Origin: Paragordius varius
Taxonomy: Eukaryota > Nematomorpha
Assembly: GCA_964247055.1 (NCBI GenBank)
Contig: OZ176052.1
Coordinates: 3,162,001-3,226,000 of the forward strand
Reading direction: 5' to 3'
DNA: 64,000 nucleotides
Shown: positions 26,898-39,600 of the stretch, piece by piece
Numbering within the stretch: the first letter of the stretch is position 1
Layout: the number at the start of each line of letters is the position of its first letter
Position numbers and translations under genes: made by a program
Notes under the pieces: model-generated
Database searches by the model: none
What the model saw: the letters and a program-made list of their open reading frames with translations, nothing else
Told to the model about the DNA's origin: nothing

Positions 26898-26940
26898 CTC
26901 ACGCCTAACACCTTTACAAATGAATGTGTAAAACAAAACG
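26898..26940. promoter_or_regulatory. divergent promoter, TFB2M / ANKRD49
   Basis: Only 43 bp separate the two start codons on opposite strands. Transcription of each gene must start within or beyond the other's first exon, so the core promoters overlap. No TATA box or Inr can be singled out. Confidence 0.5.
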
Positions 26941-29082
26941 ATGGATTCAGATGGCGAGGATTCCGATTCTACATTAAATGCCAAAACTAATGAAATATTC
27001 AATGATCCTAGGCTTAAAAAGCTGATAGATCAACGTCGCAATAATCCGGACCCTACTTACATGGGTGTGTCCGACTTTGGTGTCCTTGATGAAGATTTTG
27101 ATGATGGATCAGGGAAAGAGCCGAAATTTGATCCAAATAACCCTAAATCTATCGGGAAACGAATTTTATGGGCCGCTCAAAACAATCATTTAGATGTTAT
27201 ACAAGAACTGTTTGAAAATCCATCTTACGCACACCTTAAATTACCATTGACCGTTAAGGATGAAGATGGATACACACCATTGCACAGAGCTTGTTACAGT
27301 GGTCACACAGATATTGTTAAAGTAATGAAGTTTCCTCCTCTGAAAATATTTTAAACATTCATTTTATTTGAATATTTGATAGGAATGCATTTTAGGATTT
27401 AATTAATAGCATTTTAATGTTTTCTCTCGGAATTCAATTAAGCATCAAAATATTTTGAAGTGTTTCTATCTTTGTATAACTTGCAAAGCTTAATGTTTAT
27501 GTATCTGCTTACAAATCTTGTTCTAATATCTGCAAAGACATTTTAAACTTGGTTATATATTTTATTTTCGTACCTTAAAAAATATGCGACAAAATATTTT
27601 AAATTCATATTTAATAGTATTTTTAATGCGCACAAAAACATAAAATGCATATACCACAAATTTACTTTTTTAAATAATCGTTCCAGGGTCATCGACTATT
27701 TTAAAAGGTAATGCAGTGTTAACATAATTATTTAATGTGCAAAAATATTTTGCGAATAATATTTTTTGAAATAACATGCAAAAGAGGTATTAGAATCCAT
27801 ATTTCTTAATTTGATTCAATATAAATATATTTCTAATTATTTAGTTATATCGTCTACCTTAAAAGGTATTAACGTATGAAATTTAATATACAGTAAAATT
27901 AATAAATGATTATCACGAAAAAGAAATGAATATCCAAATGAAAAAAATGATTAGCACATGATAAAATATATGTATAATAAATACTCCATATAGGTCACAA
28001 ATTTTACATTTTTTAACCATTGGTAATACTATACTAAAACTTGAATCTTTACTTATGCATTAGTATTTATTGGATCATGGTTCTTACCCGAGAGCACGTA
28101 CCAATGAAGGGTGGGAACCTTTACATTGTGCCGCTTTTTGGTCAAATCCGGAATGCATGTCACTTTTATTAAACCATGATTTTGACATAAGTGGTAAATT
28201 TATTAGTTTTCATTTTGATCATTGTTGGAATACATTGTATATAAATGGCAAGGCTTTTACTTTTCACATTCCCTTTTTTATTTTCTAAGTAAATATTTTT
28301 TGCAGAACATGTGGCCTCTGGTGTTAAAATTTGGCCGACTTTTTTTGTTAGTTACGCTTTTTTACGTCTTTTTGTAAATTTTGATATATATATTATCTTT
28401 TTCTGCCAGGAAATCGTAGATTTTTAAAACTATTTTTTATTGCTGATTTTCATTTTCTGGCGAATCTTAATCGTCTGCTATAATTATATTTTATCAGTTA
28501 TACCACGAATATATCAAAAACAATTAAAAAACGCCCATGAAATTGAAAGAAACTATTTTTACATATGTAATATGGGGATCGATTTCACATATAATTATAT
28601 TGTTTAAAGCAAGAGTGTCCAACATGAATAGCTTCACAGCCAGCTAAATATAATATTTTTAAGTTTAGTTTGGCATTCACAATATTTTTTACCACAGGCC
28701 GCCAAAAATTTATTAGGCCACCTATTGGCACCCTTTTAAGTAATCTTATTTTTTCATGTTGTTTTTTATTAGTTACTTTATTTATCTTATTTGAACCTTG
28801 TTAGAGACAGATAAATCAATGACAGCCCAAAACAATCAAACCACAACTCATCAACACATGGTGAACGCCACAACCAAGGGCGGATTAACACCGCTGCACT
28901 TAGCGTGCCAAAATAATGCATCAAAGCCAGCGATAGAATTACTCTTGTTTCATCCATTCATTGATTTAACGTTAAAAACGCCCATGGGTGATACAGCCTT
29001 CAATATTGCTGAGAGAAAGTTTTGTCCAGAAATCGTTACACTTTTTCAGGCATTTTATGATCCCTCGCTTAATGGTGCATGA
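26941..29082 (+). CDS. ANKRD49: ankyrin repeat domain protein 49 homologue
   Basis: Three exons, 26941-27321, 28064-28193 and 28805-29082 (stop TGA), join in phase to 262 residues (human ANKRD49 is 239). An acidic N-terminus (MDSDGEDSDS) precedes RILWAAQNNHLDVIQELF, matching LLLWAAEKNRL of ANKRD49. Four ankyrin units follow: DEDGYTPLHRACYSGHTDIV, RTNEGWEPLHCAAFWSNPEC, KGGLTPLHLACQNNASKPAI and TPMGDTAFNIAERK. The TPLH repeats and the degenerate last repeat are characteristic. Ankyrin repeats bind proteins; ANKRD49 has been tied to spermatogenesis and signalling, but its role here is unknown. Exon 3 carries an extra Gln/Thr/His-rich stretch before repeat three. It is divergent to TFB2M (43 bp) and convergent with mitochondrial IF-2 (254 bp). 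Confidence 0.85.
28611..28740. repeat. possible hAT-type fragment in ANKRD49 intron 2
   Basis: AGAGTGTCCAACATGAATAG resembles the CAGGGGTGTCCAAC ends of Charlie-like hATs, and a GGCCGCCAAAAATTTATTAGGCC-like stretch lies downstream. No target duplication was found. Confidence 0.2.
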
Positions 29083-29336
29083 AAATATGAGAGCTTAAGT
29101 TTAATTTTATACCTTTCAAATGTGATACATCATTCCGTTTTCAAAATGTGTTTTGACTAATCAATTACGATAAATTAGCTAATTATATATATTCAGTTAC
29201 ATTTCTGTATATGACGAGACATATTTATATAATTATAACAATTTGTATTTATTTCAACTATGTACAATAACTCACACAACACCGTTAAAATATTATATAC
29301 TAAACGATTGTTTTGATTGGTTACATATTATATCTA

Positions 29337-32300
29337 TTAAAATCCCAAATCCCATACCAATTTAGGTTTGACTTTTTTAATGGTTATGCATCGAATTATG
29401 TCACCAGGTCGGTATCTGATTGACATTGGATTCATATTATTGCTCGTACTGGCAGTATGTATCGTATGATCATTTATAGCGTTTGTCAATTGATTTTTCC
29501 CATCTTTACGTTTGTTGTTTAATGATTCCAAAATAATTCCACATTCATTACCCTTACTAATTTCATCAGCATCAATCTTAAAACTTTTGAGGGAACCAAT
29601 TTTACCCTTGAACAAGGTTTTATTGGGGGTGGACTTTGATAATAATGCATGGTTTTCACGAAGCAAATAGGCATAAGTACATTTTTTATTCATCGTTCCA
29701 CTCTCTACCATACACCCGGCTACTGGGATTTTATTTTTGCCTTCAGTCACTATGAATTCTTGCTTAACACGCGCTTCACCTAACATGTATGATTCATAAA
29801 AAGGGAAATTTAGCGGATATAACGTAAAACTAAAAGATAAATATTTTTGTAAAACTATTCGTTTTAAACCTTACTTTTTCTTGAATAAACTATTTAATAA
29901 AATGTATAAATGATGTTACCATTTAACATCTCTCATTATAATTTTAAATAATCAGTTATACTAAAAAATCAAGGTTCAAATAGTACATAGGTCTTTTAAA
30001 AAAATATTTGCCTTTATATTTTTACGTTTTGTTTATATAATTTCAATTTTTATTATATTATTTATAGGAAAATGGAACTTTACAATTAAATTTTGGGGTA
30101 AATGACATTTTTATACCTATTTTCATTACTAAAATCAAACTTATTCTACCAAAATCAAAACTTTCTCTAACAAACTCGCCACTTTTTTAATCAAACTCCA
30201 TTTATTTTTAATTAAATCTTATAATAAAATGAAATATTTAATAAAATGTTTAATCCATTAATCTTTACTTTTTTTTAAGTTTATTTTTAAACTAAAAATA
30301 ATTAATTTAAATTTTCCAAGATATATAACAAATCATAATTTTTTATCCAACGAAAATAATTGTTTTTATTCATATCAAAAAGTTTATTTTTATTTTACTA
30401 TTCTTATATTATTAATTTTGTATGCCAGACTCAAATTTATATATATTTTTTTAAACTTAGTTAATAAAAAAAGTATATTTGAATATATCGAAATTCACCT
30501 TTAAATGCTTATTAAACTTAAAAATTCATAAAAATTCTTAATTTAATTAAAAATTGTTGACTTTGATGGAAAAAGATTGAATTCGTTTAAAATGTTCAAT
30601 TTCGTTTCAAAAAATGATAAATTTAAATGAAAAATTTACAAATTACTATTTAATTTTCACAAAAAATATAACCCATAACAACTTCTTCATCTAGCTCTGG
30701 TAAGATTGCGGTAAGTTCTGACATTAAATCATCATAAAGTTTGTATATAATTTGATGTCTTTTAATTTTTATGGACGGCTCTTCCGTGGCAGATTTGGTA
30801 TTTGAAACATTCGAGTCCACATTAAAAGCATATATAATACCTATTTTCAATCATAAATAATAATTTATATAATTATTTAATTAAAGATATAGCTTTTAAT
30901 TAAAATACATTATTTTTTGGCTCAGACGCGACATTTTTTGCTGTTGTTTAGAAAAATTATTTATAAAATTGTATAGTTATGGAAAAATCTTTTATATTAA
31001 AAAATATTGCGTAAAAATAAAGTTTATGTGTAACATTTTAAATTTGATGGGTTAATAAAACTCAACTCTAATTTAATAAAACTAAAACAATTATCATTGA
31101 GGATTGTGGCATCGTTTAACTATACCCTATTTCTAAATATAATTTCCAACAATATAAAGTTAGGGTATACAATATAGATTATTTTAAATATCAGGATGAA
31201 AAAGCGCCTTTAAGAAATTAATAAACTTGTCAATATAATTCTAATAACCATTAAAAGCTCTAGCAATTTCAACATCAAAGTCGGTCACTGGACCAATCCC
31301 ATAATGAAGGATATCAAGGGTACAATAATTTTGTGTTTCATCAAAACTTTCTACCATATCAAGGATGGCTTCAAGTGAACCATTTACATCCGCTACATAA
31401 ATTAGGTTTAGGGTTAATTGCAAGGATTGAATTTAAAAAGAAACCAAAAGTTTTTTTTATATAAATCATTATCAAATCAATTGGATTTTAAGGGTTTCTA
31501 AGATGAATACTATCAACTTTATATGTGTTGCTATGGAGATAAAATTAATATATTCTTAAAATTTTATGTGAGGTATTTGTAATATAAAACGCATTTAAAA
31601 ATAATTTATTGTATGTCCAACAAATAAATTAAATTACCTTTTATTACGATGGGGAGATGTGGTTTTTCCACAATGTTATTTTGGTTGTCCAAAAATGTTT
31701 TTTCAGACGTAGACGGATGCGATTGTTGCTGAGAAAGCATCCGTGGTAACCTTTTGTATTTTAGTGCACGTCGCATTTCTAAATCTTTTTTATACCTAAA
31801 ATATGTTGCTATACGAAAAAGTTGTATTAAAATGAATAATTATCAAATTTGTAAAAAGGTATTTTAGAAATAAATATTAGTATATACAGACTTTAGTCTC
31901 TTTATTATGTAAAGAAACCCTAACAAGGTTTGATCAAGACTTGAGAAAGATTCAACATTTATTTTCCTAGAGCTGGTAAGAAATAACAATGACATAATAT
32001 ATTGTTTTTTAAAAACTATATTCTTACAAAACATAATGTGTGCCCGAGTTTTATGCCTAAAAAGCGAATTTTTAATAAAGATTGAATGAAATGAACATAT
32101 ACTGTTCTAGATGTGCGCTTCGTTGAACTTCAATAACTTTCCAATCCTCTTCCATTTTTTCAAGCGATTCTTGTCGTTCAAGGGCTCGAATAATTTGTTT
32201 GGCTTTTTCCTAAAAACACAACAATCAAAAAATGGAATGCGATAATTTTTATCGCATAAAGAAAGACAATTATCACATTTACATTATAAAAAAGCAAATT

Positions 32301-35300
32301 TTTAAAAAAATAAAATGTTTGATTTTATAGTTTATCCTCTATAAAACGGAACTGTTATACATTTAAATAACATATTTCCATTATAATAGTATATAAATTT
32401 TAAAAAATGTATAATCAATTAAATGTTTTAAGATAAAACATTTTATACTGCGGGTGATGATTAAGGTAACCATTTATATATGAATGACATAAAAAAGTAG
32501 TATTTTTATAGCAGTTGCAGTACCTATTAAAAAGTGTTTATAAGAGATTTGGTTTGGTTTGATATGCTAAAAAATATTAAAAATCGGTTATTTTTCTTTT
32601 TAGTTTAAAAAATTTTTTTATAAGCTCTTTATTGTTACCTCAGATTCTATTTGATAAATTCGGGAACCAACCATTGGAAGTGATTTCCATCCAATAACCT
32701 CTGCTGGGTATCTTAAACAAGTGATTAAAAATAGCCATAAAAATATATTTTAAGTTTAATTAAAATAATCATATTTAAAAGATAAAATATTTTATTGGAT
32801 TTCAACAGAAGTTTTTGATTTATGTTTTATAATCAGTGTAACAAAAAGTGACGTTAAAATTATTGACCCGATAATATTCGCTGGTAAACAACTTAAATTG
32901 AAAAAATATCACGATTTTATAATTATAACTTGCTAAACTTATATCTTTAAAGAAAGCAACATTGTAAACCAAAAAAATTCTAATATTTTATATATAAATA
33001 TATATATATATTTATATAGCCAAATCATAATTAAACTAATAATTTGAAAAAATACCCCGGACACACCGATTTCAGTATTTGACCATTTTCCCCAAACAGC
33101 GCTCTAACTTTACAATAAGCCGGAGATAAATCAATCGTAGACTTTAAATTCTCATCGGATGGATTGTTAATTGATTGTTCTTGTTGCATTTTTTCATTAA
33201 ACAAGGAAATGAGTATGTCACCTTTCTTAAGCGTTCCTCGTGTAATTAGCAGTGTACTTAATATACTGTGTTGTTTTATATTAATTATAAAAGTTATTTC
33301 TAATTAACATACTCCAATTTAAAGTAAATCATATATAGATATATTGGCCCAAAATTTTGGTAACATTAACATTTACCTATCGAATTCACCCTTAACCACT
33401 TCGATTCACCTTTAAACATTTCATATTGCCCCTAAATATAAATAAACTGTTTTCGCGCTAAATTAACACATATTTAATACTATTTCATGAAAATAATAAA
33501 TACTAATCTCGTTTTTAGCTTGTATTATATAATATAAGAAATGAATATATTTACCCTCTGTTTTTATCCAGTTTAGATTCAATAATTGCCCCTTCAACCT
33601 TACCAATATAATCAGCGCGTAAATCCAACATTTCTGCTTGTGCAAGAACGGATTCTAATAAACCATTTATGTTGGTTCCCTAGAGGCATACAGGAAAAAA
33701 CGTTTTAAATAAATTTATAATAATATACATCTCTCAAATGTATTTTTTAAAAATATATACTTTAAAGTTTTGAAATTATGTATTTTTTGCAAAATTTCAC
33801 ATTTAATGCTAAATTATTTAGGATTTTAGCTAAACTTTATATTTTTGTTGCAAAATAATTCCTATATATAGTGCCAACGTAAGATTTATGAAAATCCATA
33901 TTTAAACCCACAAACCTTTTGTTTTTATATGCTTCATATAATTCTCTTTGTGTAATATTTTTGTGCTAAAAATTATATTTTTACCGACAAATTTATTTTA
34001 AAAAAATTTACAAAAATAGATATATTAACACAAAAACATATAACCATATAAGAATTATATTTCGAAATGAAAATCCCGATTACAGAAAAATTGTTTAAAA
34101 ATCATACTTTAAGTGCAGATATTGGTACAACTTGAATATCCCCGCCAAATTCTTCGGGCGATAAACCATGTGATAATAAATCATATTTCACTTTTTCCTA
34201 CATAAGCAACAAACCAATAAATCAAATAATTATGTAAAATATATAAAATAAATTTTTCTTGACATTTTTATTAAAAAAATATAACATACCAAATCCAAAT
34301 TGGGTTTATCAATTTTGTTGAGTGCTACAATGATTGGTACTAAAAAACGATATCAAAAATAAAAAAACATTTTATACAACTATAAACAAATAAGCTATAG
34401 GGTATAAATTTAAGTATAAAACTAATATTTTTATAGAAACCTAAAGAAAATCATAATTAAATAATAAAATTTTAATATTTCATTAACATATTTATAATAA
34501 CACACTTATAATTATGTGGATACACAGATATATATCCTACATGGGTACTATATATTTTATACATTCCACATATTCTAAAATTCCCTTAATAAATATATGC
34601 ACCAAATAAAACATTTTTGGGGCTTAAATCAATACAATAAAATTTCTATCCAATCACAAAAAAACAATCTTAAAGGACTAATCAAATACCAGTTTAGTGT
34701 CACTTAATGTGGCCAAAAAATTAAGTCAATTAAATCAAAAGTTTAAAGTGAATACTTTTAGATTCTTGGGCAAATTTGATGGATTGTACGGTTTGAGACA
34801 TGACCCCATCATCAGCTGCAACGACTAAAATAGCTAAATCAGTTAAATGACATCCACGGCTACGCATATTTGCAAACGCGGCATGTCCAGGAGTATCAAT
34901 GAATGTTATCACATCTTTACTGGCGTTTTCGAGTTTGACTGTGGCCAAAAAAAATTCATATTTAAATTTAGATTGAAAAAAAAACCCTCGTTAATTTTGT
35001 GCTTAAAATATAATTAAATTGATAAATACGGAACGTAAAACACAATCAATGATATTTTACGTTTGATATAATTATTTTTATAAGATATATTAAATTCATA
35101 TTTAAATTTAGATTAGAAAAAATAATCCTCCTTAATTTTGTGCTTATAATATAATTAAATTGAAAAGTATACAATAGAGATGTACATTGTAACACAATTA
35201 ATTATGTATGCTACGTTTGATAAGATAATAATATTTATAAGATAAATTAAGGTTGCAAAAAAATATGGCTGTTCTTTTGAATCTTAAATTTTGTCTTTAT

Positions 35301-36559
35301 ATTTTTACGTTTTGTCCGGATGTTTATAATATATATATATACCTTAGGTTAAAGTTGTTTTACATTTCTAATTGAATTAGGGATAAAGTAAAACTAAATG
35401 CCATTTTAAGATCAGTTTGGTTTAAACTGTAAGGCAATAAAGAATATTTATATAATTATAATAAATATAGATAAATTATAAATTTGTAAAATTGACTTTA
35501 CAAGAATATACAGTGATGTTATAAAACCCAGCCAAGTTAAAACAATTACAATCACAAAGTTATTTAGATCAAAAGGCACCGAATATCAATTTATTTCCCC
35601 CCTTATTTATTATTGTATTAAAGTATCAATAAATATATAATTTATTAAACAAAAAATTTATTACAAAGACAATCATATATTCCGACGATCGATTGATTGT
35701 TAATCAATTACACACAAAATTTTCACAATAAAGTAATATGAACTCTTCTATCATATAACAAGTGTAAAATATTCGACAAAAAGATGTAAAAGTATATACA
35801 AAAAAATCGACAATAACCTCCTAATTTTTTTTAATTTTTATATTTTTTTTCATTTTTAGCGATAAACTTTGCTACCCCAAATTGAGATAGTGTGTAAAAG
35901 TTTCAAAATTTTATCTTCAAAAAAATTGACGGGAATCGATCCTGCAGTTTCTTTCTAAGGGAGCTTAAACGATACAAATATAGTTGTTGTTTAAATTAAT
36001 TATATAATTTTAAACTTGCATATCTTCTATTCTATTCTTTCTTTGAATCATATTTGTCTTTTGTTTACTACTTAGAAGTATTTAACAAATTCTAAATTAT
36101 TTGCGAAAACACTTGTGACAAGTTAACCATATTGTATCAAAATAATAGGCTATTATACTTAGAATTAAAAAGTGGTAATATTTAAACCATTTGACTTAAA
36201 ATCAATGGCATTGCAAGCCAAAATTATTTTGTTCGAACCGAAATATGATTAAAAACCATTTATTTTCTCGAAAAAATGGTTGTTGAAAGATATCGTATTT
36301 TATAAAAAAAATACGGAGTGGGTTTAATTCCAAATTGTAATATATAATTTTCATAGCTGGCTGACTATAGTTGGTAAAACGTGTAAAATTAAATCATATT
36401 GCATTAAAAATGTATTTAATCTACATCATATTCAATCAAAAAGTTAGTTAGTTATGTCTATATTATTGCGCGCTGATATAGAAACAAACACTTAAAAGGT
36501 GTAGGGCATATCAATTATATGAATTTATCACATTATTAACTTAACAATTTTAACCTCCT

Positions 36560-36605
<46 letters not shown>

Positions 36606-39600
36606 ATATTATATTTTCAATAAAATTTTAATGGCTGTTTTCAAATTAATTTATATTTAACTTAAATATTTGTATATTTGTAAGTATTAACATATTTTTT
36701 TTTCAATTCATTATGACATAATAAATATTTCGAATTAACTGATTAAAACAAATAAATACTACTACTACTACGTTTTCCGTGTAATATCAAAGATCAGATA
36801 GAGAGTAATGAATAAAAAAAATCTTTTTTCAAATATAAACTCTTTATATTATATTGGTATTCGTATTTTATCATTGGAAACAAAGAAACGAAACGACATA
36901 TAGGTATATAGTTAGAAAGAGTTACCTGTAAAAGGCGAAATTAAAAAGAAAACTTTATAAAAAAAATAATTATCAAAAATTTAGATTATTATGTATATAA
37001 ATTAATTTAATATAAAATTTAATGATTATATATTAATTATCATTATAAATATTTTTATTTTTATAAATTTAATATTTATAACATTAAACTGAGTGCATTC
37101 AAAAATTTTGCAAACATTCATATTTAATCCGAAAATTGTTGTAAATCCAATCCATGTAAACTTTAACAATGATAATAATTAAATTTGGTACTCACTCATA
37201 TAACTGCATTTTACAACTTTTGCAGCGAGGAAAAAACCATTCTGAAAACAAAAAAAATGTCAAATATTGTTAATCAAAACTAATTGTCATATGAAGATAT
37301 CTTAAACGCTCTCAATTTGGGAATATATATATAAATCCGATAACATCTTTAAAAAAATATAGTATTTGTTAAAAAGTCCAAGTATGGCTCCATACAATTC
37401 CGTTATCATAACCCTAGTTATATTGGCTTCAGGAACTTTGTTACCAAATTGTTTTACCCGTTTTTGGGTATTGGGATCGAACCAAAATAAAACGCATTGG
37501 TTAGATAAAGTAGAAAAAACTACACCGATAGATTTAACATCAACATCTATTCGTGTTACCCCAACATTTGATAGCAATGATGTTAATGTGATTAGTTACG
37601 GAGATCAAGACTATTCAACTATGAAATTTAGGCGAAATCCGGTCTGGAAAATACCGAGATCTCACGCCTCCTATAAAACATTATTCCTTTACGATGGTTT
37701 TGGAGGTAATAAATTACAACAAAATTTAAACAAAAACTAGACAATGAAAAGTTGAATGTTTGTTAAATAGTAAAAATTTTTTGGACATTAAATGTCGATA
37801 AAAGCTTATCATAAGAGACATAAAAATATCAACATATAATTTTTTTGTCTTTCACTCATTCTTCAATTAATATAGCTAAATGTTATCTAAGTTTTCCAAG
37901 TAATATAAACTAAATTTTCAACATTTTTTTTATTTATATGCAGGTAAACGAGTATCAACATCCTTCTCCGACTTTGATAACACAAATTATGCAGCTCGTA
38001 TCAAAAAGTTTCAAGACATAAGGAAAAAATTTGTCCCTACCGCTTTTTATCATGATATGTTTGGGACTATTCCTAAACGGGATTCTGCCCCTCTCTTTTA
38101 TGCTGGCCACAGATATCATCTAAATAAAATGTATAATAGATCATCACCGGTGGCCACCAACTTACATCCCAGCATAGTAAGGGATTGGCAAAGTAATGCC
38201 CAATACTTGATACGGAATGATAGGAAGGAGAATCAAATGAAAACGTTTTGGCAAACCGAAAATGTTAAAAATCATGAACAAGGTATGTTACCGAAATCTC
38301 CGGATTCTAATAACGTTGTTGTGGATGAAGACGGTGAACAAGATTGGATAAATGAACACCACGAGGAACTGCCTGAAAAAGAATGGGACGATCTGATAAA
38401 TCGAGAAATAAATGATGTAGAACACTCCACATACAATGAATTTGCCCCCAAAAGTCGACCCAAACTGGTGAATGCTAAAAGGCGACATAAAAAACTAAAC
38501 CAAAAGCACGGTAAAAAGGGCGATGTTGACAACAAAGACACTAATACAGAAACGAATTCAGGGGATACTGCTCAGAATGAGTCGGAAAAACCGGTTAAAA
38601 AGCCTAAACAAAACCGGGACCAATTTTCATCATCCTTTTTATACAATAACGATAATAATATCAATAATCACAAAAATAAAAATGAACATATGCATCATAA
38701 TTACAATAATATTTGGTCATTCTCACAAGAGTTTACTACACCGATTCCTAGTAAAAACAATGATTTAATAGAAAAAAATGAAACATATCTTACTCTCACA
38801 AGGGAAAAGAAGACAAAATATGGCCAGCCAGTTTCGTCTCGAGATACTCCAATTTGGCCCAATACAGTCAATGATACATATGTACCGGCGACTACTCCTA
38901 TATCTCATGTCAAAAATGAACATAACGCTCAACCAGAGTACCAAGATGTATCAAAGAAAAGTTTGACCAGCACTGTAGGCGAAATCGAAGTGGGTAAAAA
39001 TGAAACAGAAACTCCTTCATTCGTGTACGTGGTGTTGGATGAAACATTTTCCTTGCCCGCCATGATAAATAAGAAATTGTTGAGGCACGATAGCGCAAAC
39101 CAATCCCTCATCAAGAATGTCATGATACCATTCATAGCAAGGGATCCTGTATGGAATCCAGATTGGTCTAAACAGTTTAACATTTTAAGTCAACGTTACG
39201 ATAATAACAACAGGAATCGAAAGATAGGAAACAGCGACGATGATCGACACATTCAACCCCAATTCCCAGTGTTATCGAATGAGTCATTTGATTCAGGTAA
39301 ACGACGTCAAAATGAAAACAACCATCCCAAGTTTGATGATAAATCTCTCAGTCTTTTCCCGTACGTTATGGCGGCCTACCTTGAAAAAGAGGATAGTAGT
39401 GGAAGCAACCCAATATTTTATTTGTCCAATGCAACAGATTCAGGAGGAAACCATTTTCAATTAGAAGGACAATCGGATAGTTTTGGGGTTGGTAATTCAA
39501 ACGTAGATACTAATCAAAATATGTATCAACATTTCACCAATCATGGCAAAAATATGATAAGTGTAGAAAGTGAACCAAGTATAGAAATGATTGAGGAATG

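Noticed and set aside
26667-27002. 111-codon minus frame read as one gene
   Set aside because: Its 5' part overlaps ANKRD49 exon 1 and its 3' part runs into TFB2M intron 1. Only 26897-26708 is kept, as TFB2M exon 1.
35925-36000. Second tRNA-like segment, minus strand (GGATCGATTCCC block)
   Set aside because: T arm has a mismatch and no anticodon or acceptor stem can be drawn.
37302-37577. 91-codon minus frame opposite exon 1 of the nested gene
   Set aside because: Mirror frame of a supported exon without splice links to IF-2mt; IF-2mt exons 3 and 4 already join without missing residues.
38272-39464. Several 60-90-codon frames on both strands within 38.3-39.5 kb, and likewise within 42.5-44.7 kb
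   Set aside because: They overlap exons 2 and 3 of the nested Asn-rich gene in other frames; codon bias and length favour the long frame.
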